Shown in pieces: positions 1 through 12,822 of a stretch of 64,000 bases of DNA. Position numbers and translations under genes: made by a program. Origin of the DNA: Aristolochia californica (lineage: Eukaryota; Streptophyta; Magnoliopsida; Piperales; Aristolochiaceae); the NCBI GenBank assembly GCA_029961685.1, contig JARWKL010000007.1, positions 620,001 to 684,000 on the forward strand, read 5' to 3'. The notes under the pieces are model-generated. The model did not search any database, was not told the origin of the DNA, and saw nothing but the letters and a program-made list of their open reading frames with translations. Positions within the stretch are counted from its first letter, which is position 1. Each line of letters starts with the position of its first letter.

Positions 1-322
1 ACTTCATTTTGTTACATGGATTTTACTCTTTCTGAGGCTTCAGCCTTTTGTTCTTTATTTTAGTTCACTACTTTTGGGTTGAACCAAGCATATACGATGG
101 AACTGAAAGTTGTGATAGAGATAAGGATATGGGTTGATCTAGTTCGAGACAAACTCCAACTCAAACTGTAAATCTTGTATCCAGCTACAACATGTAGCTG
201 AAGAGTTATAATCTTTGTAATCATACGGTCTCTGTTGTAAAGGTACCTTATGGTCTCTATAAATACCTTATTCCTCATCAATAAAAAACATGACAATTAC
301 TTCCCTATTCCGATTATTGTAT
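1..322 (+). repeat. Copia-type LTR (5' LTR, left end outside or at window edge)
   Basis: The stretch ends just before a tRNA-Met-type primer binding site and contains a TATA-like motif (tctctataaatacc, near 254-267) followed by an A-rich poly(A)-signal-like run, as expected of a plant LTR promoter. A Copia gag/pol relic follows on the same strand. The left boundary cannot be seen, and no second LTR copy was found on the right of the relic. Confidence 0.6.
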
Positions 323-323
323 A

Positions 324-336
324 TGGTATCAAAGCT
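324..336 (+). other. Primer binding site of Copia element
   Basis: The bases tggtatcaaagct match the usual plant LTR-element primer binding site complementary to initiator tRNA-Met (tggtatcagagc), with one change. It lies immediately after the LTR. Confidence 0.65.
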
Positions 337-839
337 CTCGTTCAAGAATGTTTTTTCCCTTCTTGCCGTTGAAAATCTTCAAAGCTCTCCGAAGTCATTG
401 TCATCGTCACTGCATCCTTTCTCCCCATCACAAACCTTGATCTAAGCCTCGATTAATCAGAAGGCTTACTGTCATCAGAAATTGCCACAGTAGCTGGACC
501 CCAAGGGTCGTCCGAAGCCACGGCAGTCATCGTTGCATTTGCCACTGTCGAAACCTGGTATTTTTCTATACCTTTTCTCCATCTCTCTAAATAGCTCCCG
601 GTTTCCAGTAAAACCTTCACCGAGGTCGCAGCCCACCGCCGTTAGCTCCAACGACAACCACTCACCACTACTGCTCAGACTCCCACACCCCCGCATCGTC
701 TTGGCAGAACCACGCCAAGGCGACCTAAGTTCTACGTAGAAATTATTTTCCCCTTGTGCACTGCCTTATTTTTTTAACGCCCATGCAAACTATGTACAAA
801 TTTTGCTAGTGCAAAAAAAAAAATCTGCTTCTCGAAGCC

Positions 840-2750
840 TCGGCTGATGTTTTACTCATGGCTCTAGTAGAGACTCAAACTACTATTTCCAATGCCCATG
901 ACCCAAAAAAACCTCTTACGGTGCTCAACATCCACAATTTTTTTCAAATTCGTACCCACCAATTATCTTTGTTGGAAATTTCATATGGAAGTCATTTTTA
1001 TCGGTTATGATATATACAAGTTCATTGATGGTTCTCATGTTGCGCCCTCAGCTACAAAGACTATCAAAAATCTCATCACACCCAATCCTGAATACTGCAC
1101 ATGACTTCATCAAGATAAGTTGGTTTTTGTTGCTCTTGTCGACTCTCTCATGTCATCTCTCATTTTGCTTATCACTCAATCAAGGACCTCTCATGAAGCC
1201 AGGAATACTCTTGCCCACAATTATGCTCAACCTTCGTGCATTCACATCAAGTAAATCAAGGAACAACTCAAGCATGCTACTAAGGAATATAAATTTATTA
1301 TCAATTATATGTAGTTTATTAAAACATGTGTTGATGAACTTGCGGCCCTAGGGAACACCTATGGATGCAGAGGATCTTACTAAGAAATTTTTGGATGGAC
1401 TTGATGATGATTACAAACCTCTCGTCGATATTATCAATGGTCATGACACACCAATTTCTTTTGAAGAACTGCATGAAAAACTCATCAACAAGGAACTCTC
1501 TCTACGTGTCCATCAAGTTCACTCCTCTCCACTTCTAGCTTCAGCAAATCCAGCTAAATCTCCTCCAATTCCAGCAAGTCAGGTAATCGTCATCAAAGAC
1601 AACCTAGGTTGTCCTCCTACTGCCCACTGATAGCTCCAACCTCCGGTCTCACCAACATCGTCACACAAAATGGTCGATATTGGCCTTGACCTTGCCTTGG
1701 TCATTCTCAGTGGTGTCATGAAAAAGGACATATCATTCCACAATGCCTTGTTTTTCGTCATATGCAACCACTCTTGGCCACCGCCCCTGGTTCCTTGCCA
1801 ACCTCCTCTCTAGCAAATTCAGCACCATAGGAACCACAAGCTCATCTTGCAACCGCCAACCGTTCTACTGGTTTTGTTTGGCTTAAGGATAGTGGAGCAT
1901 CATACCATTTTACCACTGACTTGAGCAATCTCTTTATTCACACTCCTTATGACGGCATTGACGACATTGTGATTAGTGATGGCATGGGTCTCCCTATTAC
2001 TCATACTGATTACAAATCTCTCTCTACACCCTCACATCAATTTTCCTTAAAATAATATTCTTTGTGTTTCTTGGACACAAAAGAATCTTATTTCTATTCC
2101 CGATTTTGTAAAGCTAACAATTCTTCCATTGAATTTTTACCTACTTCTTTTCGTGTGAAGGATCTTTGCATGGGGGCAACACTTTTGCAGGGTCAAACTA
2201 AGGATTATGTGTATGGATGACCATCATCCTCAATCAAGTCATCACCAATGAACACCTTTTCTAGTGTCAAGACCATTTTGTTTGCATGGTATCATCATTA
2301 AGGTCATCTGTAGTCTACCATTCACATGCACATAGTGTCCACTTTTTAGTTAGATTTATCTCACCCTTTGAATTTTAATTTCAATTGCAATTCTTGTCAA
2401 TGCAATAAGAGTCACAAATTATCATTCTCACTCTCATCTTTTGTCTCTTCTTCCCCTTTTGATATTATTTTCTCAGATGTATGGACCTTCCCATTACTTC
2501 TATTGATGATTTTAGATATTATGTTATTTTTATCGATCACTTTTAGTAGGACAAAAATGTTTGGTCTTCCCAATGCTAGGACTAACAAAGTGTAGAATCC
2601 AAGACATTGATGGGCTCTTTTCGCATTCCCACTTGTCAGACATTGGACTTTCTAGAATAGGTTTATGTTCTACTCCAATCATGCATTTTTTCTTCCCTTT
2701 TTTGATAAATAAAAAACCAAGTAGAAGTTACCGATTCAAGGCAATTTGCA
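840..2750 (+). pseudogene. Degenerate Copia gag-pol (gag, protease, start of integrase)
   Basis: Several broken frames on the + strand give successive Copia domains. Gag (UBN2 type) lies around 850-1650, the clearest part being the 1361-1630 frame with FLDGLDDDYKPLVDIINGHD. Around 1885-2000 an aspartic-protease-like stretch reads WLKDSGASYHFT, with the DSGA active-site motif. Around 2360-2560 the GAG-pre-integrase/integrase boundary reads CNSCQCNKSHKLSF followed by a frame with YYVIFIDHF. Many stops and frameshifts separate them. Integrase core, reverse transcriptase and RNase H are absent, so the element is truncated on the 3' side near 2750. Confidence 0.75.
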
Positions 2751-2759
2751 CCATCTAGT

Positions 2760-4396
2760 TTTACCATAGTAATTTTAGTGGTAAATAAATCATGACTTCA
2801 AGTCTTAGATAACATTTTCATAATTGAACTGATTTCTTGAACCATTTCATTAGTTTCACTAGAATCTGATTCCATCAACCCCTAATAACGACACATCTGA
2901 ATAAAAAACACAAAGTCCAAACACACCAACAAGTTGGACCACCAACAATCAAACCAAAAAAAACACAGTGGAGACCAGAAATCAAACCACTACTCGCATC
3001 AACAGTAACCACAAATCAGCACTTAAGTATCTGAAATTTCTCGAGTCTGTCATATAAAATAAGTCTCTTCTAACAAGTACTCAGAAAAATCCTAATAAAA
3101 ACTCCACACATTCAAGCGATGCAATCATCCAAAAACAACTTCTTAATAATCACCTCAAATTTTTGGTAGAATGAAAGCACTTCAACTAAATAAGATGTTG
3201 GTCACAAAACATGGACTGGACAATTTTTAAACCAGCCGCAAGGATGGTCAAAAAAGAGAGAATAATTATCTTCTTCCTACTATTCAAAATAAAAATACTA
3301 CACATAAAAAAACTAATGAATTTCTAATTATCCAAGAACAAGAAGAAAAATGTGAGTTTTTGATTACCTGAGGACAAGGAAAAAAGAGAGATAAGTGATA
3401 AATACCTCAACCAAAAATTCACCTTTCCTTCTACTACTCTAGTATTCATGCAAAATTCTAGACAAGATAGCTTTGGGAGAAGAAAAACGAAAGTGAGATG
3501 AGGGTTCCTTCAAGAGCCACATAAAATATTTAAACAAGGAAGTTTGGCATGCCCAAATAGTGTCTCTTGTTAAGTCATACAAGTATAAACCTAAAGGGGA
3601 AGGTATATGTGAATAGGTTTATCCAGATAATTTTTGCTCTCACTTAAAATAATTCTATTTAACACACAAAAGTTGTACTTTAAGTGAAAAAATCAATCAA
3701 CCACAATCACAGTAAGATTTTTAGTAGTTCACAACCCAAAATCAAGTTGCCTCATCCACTCCCAAGATGTTTTCACTTCAAAGTTCAATCCACTATGAAT
3801 CGACCAAACAATGTCCAGAGTAAATGACCTCAAAAGTTCTTAATGACAGTGATTGCCCACTTTTGAGACTTACAGCAATAACGAACACACTAGCCTAGGC
3901 CCACAAAGAGATTTTCAACTTCAATTTAGTTGACACATGTAAATAGATAGGATTTGTAATACATGGTCACTTGCTTCACAGGTATTACATACAATTGCCT
4001 CTAATTAGGCAGATTTTCAAATAATTTGAATAGAAATGAATGCATCCAATTCTAGGTGATTCTACCAAAGCAAGAACAACTCAATCTTATTGTATTTTAA
4101 GATTCATGACTTCAGATGATTTTCAAATGGAACTCCCTTGTTTGAAGACCCAAAGATGCATGAAAATTTTATTTTCAAGTAACCAAGCACACATTCAACA
4201 ATCAAGGCCAAGTATATTACAAAAATCAATGCCACTAAAATAGTTAGCTCAAGTGACATAGATTATATGAAACGTCCTTCTCGCAAGCTTGGGATGTCCA
4301 AGAGATTTCAAATCAAATAGGTGTGCTTGAGAATAGCCAAAGTCACTTAGCAATTCTTAAATTTTGTTGACCTAGGTGGTTTCTCAAGATGGGGCT
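2760..4396. other. Intergenic, no gene seen
   Basis: AT-rich sequence with stops in all frames and no recognisable protein domain, RNA gene or terminal repeat. It is probably old transposon remains, but no family could be named. Confidence 0.5.
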
Positions 4397-4732
4397 TGTT
4401 AAATTTTTGGAGAAGAACAATAGTTCTCTTACCTGTTATAACTAAATACAATGAGCCTTTATTTATAATATAATAAATAAAAAAACCATATTACAATTAA
4501 ACTATTGATGTCCCAGTTACGCCCAAAGTCAAGTCTTAAAGATAAGTCACAAAACAATTAAACAACTGCACATGAACAGAAGACTAAATAACTAATACAC
4601 TTTTTAACTTAGATTCTTCTATGTGATTTCCTCCCATGAGACTCTTGTAAGACTCTGCCATATGAATTGTTGCTCTATGAGACTTCTTACTTTGAGAGTC
4701 ATGTAAGACTCCTCCATACCAACTATTCAACA
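4397..4732 (-). repeat. 3' LTR of the minus-strand element
   Basis: This LTR begins tgtt and ends aaca on the + strand and adjoins the complement of a polypurine tract. It aligns by eye along most of its length with 6837-7162 and with 44853-45167. Confidence 0.7.
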
Positions 4733-6824
4733 CTCCTCCTTAGGTTGGAATTATAACTTCAACTTGTAATGAAAAAGATTTTTGGTCTTCAAGAAAAAAA
4801 ATTATATTGTACTCCCCCTGACTTAGATATTCTGGTCAAGTAAAAAATTTGATTACCATACACATGCAATTCTGCAAGGTAGCTTATGTCACCTACCTCA
4901 TCCTTCATACCTATTTTTTTGTTCTCCCCATCAAGTTGAGTGGTAATGGCAATGATCCTAGCATGAAAAAAAAATTATAGCAATTATCTCCTCCATCAAA
5001 GTGTCCCTAGGATAAGTACTCAGACGGACTCATACTCTTAAAAATATAAAAATATGGGTAATAAACAAAAATTCAAAACGAACCTCAAAGGATTTAAAAA
5101 AAAAATAGTGATAATAATTAGTAAATAAGGTAATGTTTGTCCCTTAAAGGACAATGATAAAAATCCACTTAAGGGTTCCAGTAAAAAAAATCTCAATAGA
5201 CTTAAAAAAACCCATATGTAAAAAAGATGACCAAAATATGCAACGCACCAAGGGGTTGACCTAAAATGGTACACGAGAGTCAAAAAAGGGTAGTAGGAGA
5301 AAGGCAATTGACTAAAACGGTTATGGGGGATGAAAAGTAAGAGAAAAATAATTACCACGCAATAAGAAGGAGATTGTAACGGTAGAACTAAAATACCTTA
5401 ACAAACCAGTTGGATGAAGTATGACCTCAATGGAATTTTTGGAAGGTGACCAAAACTCTTTGGGGTTGACAATGTGGAAGATATGCACCGATGCAAAAAA
5501 AATAAACCAACACTAGAGAAGAGACCCCACGCCATATCAGTTTGTGCAATCTTCCCGCACAACCAAAAATAATTAATTTATTACTAATGACCAACCAAAA
5601 CAACAGGCTTAAGGCGTACAATCTAAGGTGGAGTCCACGGTACACAGACATCAGATAGCTTTCTTTGTTCAAATGTAGCAAACGTTGAAACTGACGAGCA
5701 GAAACACCATGAAACAAGAATCTGGTTCAGAAAAGTCAGGATATGCTTAGTTAGAGTCCTTCGCCTTCAGTGGCTAGGCTTCAACCAGGATTATTGTTCT
5801 CGATCTTATATCACTAATGAATCCTTCTCACAAATCATAGGTTGTTGCAGCTATTTTAGAGTCCTTCACCAACAAGGACTACCGTTGTCGTCCCTCACCA
5901 ATGGAGATTGTTGCTGTTATCTGCTCAGAAATCCTTGAGCAATAAGGATCCGATTTTGAAAAAAAACATAGAAAGCACCAGGGACGAGACTTGTTACTTT
6001 GTGGAGGTTCTCATCAAGTGTAACCTCATATCTCTTGCTGATGTATCAGAGGCTGGCTATGTAGGACCGAACTGAACCCATTGACTGGATGCTGGATAAG
6101 GAGGAGAATGAGAGGACTTAGACTGAGTCGCACATGTAGTTTAAGGGTCAGTTTCTTCTGAGCATATTACATCACATCAGTCGAAGGAAAAGTCATGGCA
6201 CATTATACCTCTCATGACGATCTGGTGGCAGTTTGGGAGATGAATTAAGACTAGAATAAGACTCGATGTACCACCTAAGGTCAGATGCCAAAAACAAATA
6301 GACAATAAGATAGAGACAGGTTTGGCCCTTAACTCAGAATTCAAGTTTGACTTGGAGTCATCCGACACTTGGGTTATGATGCTATCTAATGGCCTCGAAT
6401 GCCCACATGCAGCTTTGATAGACAGCTGATAAACCTCTTTCTATCAAATACGAGATCAAAGACAACAATAAGGGATAGAAAGCCGGGGCCCTCAAGGAAG
6501 GCATGAAGCACAGCTATATGAATCAATGTGACTACATCATCATCTTCAACACTGAGCTATCACAAATCTTTGGGCTAATGCAACAAAAAAATTGAAGAAA
6601 GATAGAGACACATGACAATAATTGAACCAAAAAAATCTCACTGTTAAAATTTGAACACGACAAGAGATAATTATAAGTGTATACGAACATAAAAAAGAAT
6701 AATGAAATTTATTCTGAAAAAAGTAAAATAGAGAAGAAGTAAAAATTAAACTACACTAAAACCTAATTGGAAGAGAGAAACACATCATCTATGTAAATTG
6801 GTGTTGTGTCAATTTACAAACCAT

Positions 6825-6836
6825 GCTCTGGTACCA
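6825..6836 (-). other. Primer binding site (minus strand)
   Basis: The bases gctctggtacca are the reverse complement of a tggtaccagagc primer binding site and directly abut the right LTR. Confidence 0.65.
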
Positions 6837-7162
6837 TATTAAATTTTTGGAGAAGAAGAATAATTCACTAACTCATTGTAACTAAGTACAATGAACATCT
6901 GGTTATAATAGAGAAAATAAGTAAAATCATATTATAATTAAACTATCAATGTCCCATTTACACCCAAAGTCTAACTCTTAAAGACAAGTAAGAGAACAAT
7001 TACATTATTAAACATAATTAGAAGACTAAGAAAAAAAAAAAAACACTTCTATGAAACTTCTTCTCAAGAGACGCTTGTCATACTCCCCCATATGAAGTTT
7101 AGCTATGTAAGAAAACTTGTTGTGAGAGTTAAGTAAGACTCTTCCATATTTGTTCTTCAAAA
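6837..7162 (-). repeat. 5' LTR of the minus-strand element
   Basis: Similar to 4397-4732. The outer end reads ttcttcaaaa rather than ttcaaca, so the terminal dinucleotide has decayed. It has drifted visibly from its partner, so the insertion is not recent. Confidence 0.65.
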
Positions 7163-8785
7163 GGGGTGAATTGATATTCTAAATTAGAAATTAAACGCTT
7201 AGTATATAATAATAAACTATGAAAAATAATTAAAATGCACACACCACAAGAAGACAAAAAAAATTGTTCTCTATGTTCCCCTAATGGTAGTCACCCTCCA
7301 AGCACCCTTGCTAAGGAAAATTCCTCTAATATGCTCTATTAACTTAAAATTACAAAGAGATTCCAGACACGTTTTAAGGCAAGTGTAATCCCACATTTAC
7401 ATAATTTGATCTCTCCCCAAAACTATATTCTAGCTCAAATGGTCGCTCCTTTTCAAGATTTCAGGATCAAGAATGCCAATTCTTCAAGTTTTAAGATACT
7501 AGAGAGCCTCTAACAAAGAAAATTAACATACAAAAGAATACTCACAACTTTCTTTTGGAGAATAAGCCCTTCGCCTAGTGAGAACCAAGCCTCCAAATAT
7601 TTAAACATGAGGGAAGATGTAGTGGAGCTTGATGGAACTTTGAATAAAAATAATGTGAAGAGAAAATGGACGACTTAGGCAAATTCAGAGTTTTTTTCTT
7701 CAAAAGGATAAAATCAAAATTTTAAGCCAAAAACTATTCTTCCAAAGGTTTGGTATGCCAATGTAAGTTCAACTCTTTTTCCTCTATAAGTTGGGGGGTC
7801 TATTTATTGTTGTGGCTTCTAAAGAAGAGTGGGGGGCGAATTGAGCTTTTACAATTTAAAAAACAAGCAAGCGTGGAGAGTTACTACTCGTGCATGCAAA
7901 GTTTGGAAAGCCACTCTCTCGTGCTTATTATGATCCAACCTTGATATTTTTTTGGTTTAAGAAGATGATTATGTTGGATACTTCTTCCTCCCTTGATGCT
8001 TATTTGGAAAGCTAGTTTTTTTTTTTTTTTTTTTTTAAGAATCGAGACTCTTGATTGTTTTGATTCAAAGCCATGAGTTTTCATGGAATTTCTTCTTCTT
8101 ATTGCATAGATCCCCACTTGAAGATAAGGTTGGGAGATCAGTTTACAAAAAAAAGATGCAAAGAAAAAGGAGTTCTAGATGTTATCTTGGAAAGACCAAG
8201 GTGGTTCAACCTTTTTTTAAGAAAGTTTCTCCTCCAAGCAAGCTCAAGAAGACAGTCTTTGGATTGCCAAGCCTAATGTACTAGTTTGGTAGGTTTTTTT
8301 TATTGCATGAATATTATATTTTTCCTCCCTTACGTTGAGATCAGTGGAAGATTAATATTTCAAGAAAAAAAAGGCAAAGAGAGGTGTCTTCTTTGGTTGC
8401 TAAGTTGGCGTCAATTTAAGGAGGAAACTACCTTATTACAAGATTGTTTTTCAACCATGAGATCTTCTATTCTAGCTGTTTGAGATCTTTTTTTTTTTAA
8501 GATTACAAATAATTTTATTTGGTATCCTTGCCTAAACAAATTAAGGCAAGAAAAGACAAATAATTTTGAAAAGTGGTTGATTTTATGGAAGATCTTCTAA
8601 AGATCATGATTTGGTGAATAAATTGACTATCACCTTTTTTTTTAAGGAAGAAGTCATCTTCGGCCTCTCCTTTCTTACTTAGTGGATGGAACATTGACCT
8701 AAGCCCAACATTAACTTGGGCTAGTTCAATTGTCCAAGGTTTGGACATTACTTTTGGACATCTTTCCCCCATCCTTTACAAGTAA
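7163..8785. other. Intergenic, unassigned repeat-like sequence
   Basis: No convincing gene. A 22-nt T run lies near 8014-8036. The stretch 8650-8785 looks like the promoter-side part of an LTR leading into the Copia gag that follows, but neither a paired LTR nor a primer binding site could be recognised. Confidence 0.4.
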
Positions 8786-8838
8786 GGTCTCCTACTCTCT
8801 CATTGGTTTTTGAAGAGATCTAAACAGTTTTTTTTCCA

Positions 8839-10243
8839 ATGGCTGAAGAACACATTGATAGTAAGAGTGATATCCTCAAGATCGCCACTATACCCTTGAG
8901 AGGGTTATTCAATTACTTGAGCTGGTCTAAATCGGTTAAAAAGTTTCTTATTACCCAAGATCTACTAGGTCACTTAACCAGACTTGAACCACCTATGGAT
9001 GAAGAAGATAGTACTTACAATAAGTGGTAGAAAAATGACACCTCGGTGGTTAGTTGGCTCATCAATAATATGGAAGAGCAAGTTGCCAACAATGTTGTCC
9101 ACCTGGATACAGCCAAACAGGTTTGGGACACCTGTGTCAAATTGTACTCTAGCACAAATAGTTTATAAAAGTTGTTTGATGTCTTCCAAAATATGTTTAA
9201 TATCAAACAAGTAGACAATTTACATGAGTAATTGGGAAGATTCAAAGCCCTTATTCAATAATGGAAGCTAGCCCAACCAAACTCCACTGGCTACTCTATT
9301 CAAGACAAACAAAAGGAAGCCTTAGCAATCGCTATCTGTTTAGTGAATATTTAGCCTTATCTTGAGGTTGCTAAAACCCAACTCCTTAGCTCCTCCACTA
9401 TTCCCACATTTGATGATGTATGTGTCACTTTACTCTTCATTCCAAATTGTTCTTTCCCCTCTCTTACTGAAGTATCATCAGTTATGTACTCCGATAATAG
9501 GGATACATATTATACCAACCACGGCCATGGTAGAAGTTATAGAGGAGGCCGAGGAAGAGGTGGAAGGATTGGTCCTTCTAGAACAAATAGCAAGGAATAC
9601 ACTCACTGTGGGAGATTCTGCCACACCATTGAATAGTGTTGGAAACTTCATGGCAGACAAGAATGGGCCACAACTATTCAAGTCTCAGTCAGTGGCACAA
9701 ATGAGGACAAGTGTGCACCACCGTCAGACAAAAATACTCTCACTGACGATGAGTATGACCTATTCAAGAGGATGAAAACTTTGATGGTCTCTCCTCCAAG
9801 CTCTTCCACTACTGTTGCTGCCACGATCGCTTCAAGTATGCTTTTTGCCACTACCTCCTCTTCATCCTGGATTATTGACTTAGGGGCTTCCGTGCCTCTC
9901 ATAGGTAACAAAGGTTTACTGCATTATTTCTCTCCTTGTCTTTTCAATAAATTTGTTACCATAACCGATGCATCCCAAACAAAAGTTCTCGAAAAAGTAT
10001 CCAACTCTATTACACCCTCACTTTCACTTAAAAATATCCTCTTTGTTCTTATTTTTCCCTTGAACCTTTTGTCTAAATATTTTAATTACTCAATCACTTT
10101 CTTACCCACTTCTTGTGTGTTTCAGGATCTAACAACGAAGCGGGTGATCAGTGGAGTATTTGGCACCATTTTAATTATTTATAATTTTTTGGATTCTAAT
10201 TGTTTGTTTTTCTTTTCTTTAGGTTCTCGCCCAAAGGGGGGTA
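8839..10243 (+). pseudogene. Copia gag-protease relic, pol deleted
   Basis: The first frame (8839-9030) starts MAEEHIDSKSDILKIATIPL, followed by LSWSKSVKKFLIT, the N-terminal gag region of Copia elements. Further gag sequence continues through several stops (for example KQVWDTCVKLYSS). Around 9590-9650 is a CCHC-type knuckle remnant (YTHCGRFCHTIE, then CWKLHG, with a stop inside it). In the 9772-10248 frame the protease motif reads WIIDLGAS (normally DSGA) and continues with SLSLKNILFV. Instead of integrase and reverse transcriptase the sequence runs directly to a polypurine tract, aaaggggggt (10234-10243). This is a gag/protease-only deletion derivative with at least five in-frame stops. Confidence 0.75.
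10234..10243 (+). other. Polypurine tract of the Copia relic
   Basis: The run aaaggggggt, followed by atgtagtatta, resembles the 3' polypurine tract and LTR start of a Copia element. No matching 5' LTR was recognised. Confidence 0.45.
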
Positions 10244-10249
10244 TGTAGT

Positions 10250-11700
10250 ATTAGTTTTTCACCCAATAATTCTACAAGTATGTTTATAGATGATTTATAT
10301 CATTAATAGAAGTTTGGCTTGGATTGCATTAAGTGGGAATTCATGGACAAACTTGTAAATTTCGTGGAGTTATGGCTTTAGACTTTTTGTTAGTAACAGG
10401 AAATGCATGTTGCTTGTTGTTGTTGAACATGGTAAACCTATGGAAATTTAATTGTTGAGGCTTTCTTCTCCATTTTGAGATAATATTGCTCATTGTGGAT
10501 AAATATAAGTGGAATTAATATATAGAACTCTAGCGAGGTGAAAATTTTACCATGATACCACATGGGTCTTTTTCGTGTTCCCAATTGTTATGAGTGTGAA
10601 TAGTCAACAAAGTATAATAAACAAGGATTTGTGACATTTACTTTGCGCTTTTCTTTTTCTTTTTTGACCCTTTTTATTTTCCATTGATTTTGAATTCATG
10701 GCAAATCTTTCTTTGCGGATAGGCATATGCTATCTAACATGTCCAAGTTACTTTGAAGGGTAGAGAACAAGGATGACTATTCATAATGCATATCTCATAT
10801 GAGGATCAGTCTAAGAGCAAAAGTTGTGGTAGTCCCAACTCAACATAGTTTGCAAGATAGTGAAGATGACAGAAAAAAAATGTTGAAAGTTATAACTTTA
10901 CGAAATTGGGGAACAAGTTCCAAAAAAGTCACACCAATTTACAATTTATTATGCATTTTGTGTCATAGAATCGACAATTTATTATGGTTTATGTCTAGTA
11001 TAATTGACAATTCAAGTATTAGCTTTATTCAATTTGGAGAATCAATTCTAGAAAATGTCATAATAATTGACAATTTTATTTTGCATTATGTTTAGTATAA
11101 TTGACAATTCAAGTATCTTGGTAAAAAAATGTCAATTCAAGTAATCCATGTGGAGGTTGCACATACTTTCTCTATCTTCTTGGCATTTAATTGTCTTCTT
11201 ATGATTTTGAGAAGATGATAAAATTTGTTTTTTAATTTAAAATAATTTTCCTAATTTATCTTTTATGTGACATATTTAGAAATTTCACATAACTATTTTC
11301 ATAATTTCAATTGTATATAATAATTTTTGTAATTTACATTATTTCTGCAATTCTTTATCAACTAAAATATATTTTAAATTATTTTTATTCATTTATATTT
11401 TATGTGACACATTTAGAAGCTTTAAATAAAAATTTCATAATTTGAATTATTTATAATAATTTTCATAGTTAAAATTAATGATGAAATTTATTGGAATAAG
11501 ATCCTTATTGGATCTTATTGAATTTATTTGGATATCCAATCAGATAAATAATGATTTGGGTTTGATTTGTATTTGAATAAATTCAAAATTCAAATCGTTG
11601 AATTTAAGTGTTATATGGGTAAAAATCTTTGATCATTGACTTAACCATCCTCTCTAACTGAAAAGTGTGTTATTTAGACGATTGCCTATCTATTAGCACC
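10250..11700. other. Intergenic AT-rich sequence with short repeats
   Basis: No gene seen. Near 10938-11115 a unit containing acaattta and gtctagtataattgacaatt is repeated imperfectly. At 11256-11340 and 11393-11470 a segment beginning tttatgtgaca is present twice, about 137 bp apart. A short perfect stem, aataagatcc/ggatcttatt, lies at about 11494-11518. Confidence 0.5.
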
Positions 11701-11933
11701 ATAGCTGCAAACCGTTGTCAGACCAAGCGCCCACGGCCTCGACGGTCCGGCTTCATTCGGAGTTCGGAGTCTTTGGAATGACAACATGCTGGCGTGAACC
11801 CAAAACTGAAGTCCACTCTCTTGCCGGACCCATTCAGCAAAACAGCATTTGCGCCGCTCCAGCTAATTTTCGTTCATCTCCGCTGCTCCTGTGAGCTCTC
11901 TGTCGTGGAGGAAGGTCCTCATTTTCTTCTTCA

Positions 11934-11986
11934 ATGGCGCAGATTCCCAATCTGGACAATGCACCCTTAAATCTTACTAGCATTAG
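11934..11986 (+). CDS. VPS33: VPS33 exon 1
   Basis: Encodes MAQIPNLDNAPLNLTSI plus two bases of Arg. The ATG (tcaATGgcg) corresponds to the start used by other plant VPS33 proteins. The donor is ag|gtaggc. The preceding 200 bp are probably promoter and 5' UTR. Confidence 0.85.
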
Positions 11987-12068
11987 GTAGGCGTAAATGA
12001 TACCATGGGCAAGTGCAAATTCCCTCAAAGTTTTAATCTTTTGCTTTTTCATTCTCGTTCTATATCAG

Positions 12069-12108
12069 AGACCAGTCCCAGAAGGATCTTCTCAACATTC
12101 TCAAAAAT
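12069..12108 (+). CDS. VPS33: VPS33 exon 2
   Basis: Encodes RDQSQKDLLNILKN. Acceptor atatcag, donor gtgagt. Confidence 0.85.
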
Positions 12109-12180
12109 GTGAGTTCCAGATGTCTTTCCAGCAACAGTTTGGGGTGGACTTGTCATGAATGAATTGTTTCTTCTGATCAG

Positions 12181-12261
12181 GTTCGTGGAAAGAAGTGTCT
12201 TGTCCTCGATCCTAATCTCAGTGGATCACTCGCTTTGCTCATCCAGACGTCGGTTCTCAAA
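12181..12261 (+). CDS. VPS33: VPS33 exon 3
   Basis: Encodes VRGKKCLVLDPNLSGS and continues to QTSVLK, the first strand and loop of SM domain 1. Acceptor gatcag, donor gtaagt. Confidence 0.88.
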
Positions 12262-12627
12262 GTAAGTGTAGTGCTCACTGTTCCCTTGATTATCGTTCTG
12301 TAAGAATTTTTATTGAAGATGAAACTTTATACAAAATGATTTGTGGGTAACTGCTGACATATTTAATATGGTAGCAGAATTGAAGTCACTTTAGTGATGT
12401 TTTAATTAGTTCATGATGGGTACTGAGCGCATGAATGTGAAGTCCTTTCATCAATGTCACATATTTGTATCAGGCCTCCCATACTCAGATAACACGCTGA
12501 GTACCAATATTACATGATACTTGGAAAATTTCGAGGAGAGTAGATTAAAAACAGTTATTTGTATGAGATGATGAAGTTTAAAGTGGGGATTCTGATAATA
12601 AATGTGTCCCTCATGCTTGTTAAACAG

Positions 12628-12822
12628 GAACATGGCGTGGAGCTGCGTCATCTTTTAGCTGAACCTGTTCCCACGGATTGCACAAAAGTGCTTTACTTAG
12701 TTAGATCTCATCACAATTTGGTGAAACTTATTTGTTCACATATACAATATGATATTTCCAAGGGAGTTCAGAGGGAGTACCATGTTTATTCTGTTCCACG
12801 CCGCACAGTTGTGTGTGAGAAG
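12628..12822 (+). CDS. VPS33: VPS33 exon 4
   Basis: Encodes 65 residues from EHGVELRHLLAEPVPT to YSVPRRTVVCEK, the bulk of SM domain 1. Acceptor aaacag, donor gtagtt. Confidence 0.88.

Larger units (their letters stand above)
4397..7162 (-). mobile_element. Non-autonomous LTR retrotransposon, minus orientation
   Basis: Two related LTRs flank about 2.1 kb of internal sequence. The left LTR (4397-4732) starts tgttaaatttttgg and ends ttcaaca. It is followed at once by ctcctccttag, the complement of a polypurine tract. The right LTR (about 6837-7162) starts tattaaatttttgg and is preceded by gctctggtacca (6825-6836), the complement of a primer binding site. The element therefore reads right to left. 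No gag or pol domain is recognisable between the LTRs in any frame, so it would depend on proteins from a related Copia-like element. LTRs of the same family occur at 37815-37887 and 44853-45167. Confidence 0.75.

Noticed and set aside
5038..5717. Two minus-strand open frames of about 100 codons inside the non-coding LTR element
   Set aside because: Low-complexity hydrophobic translations of AT-rich DNA with no domain match and no paired gag/pol motifs.
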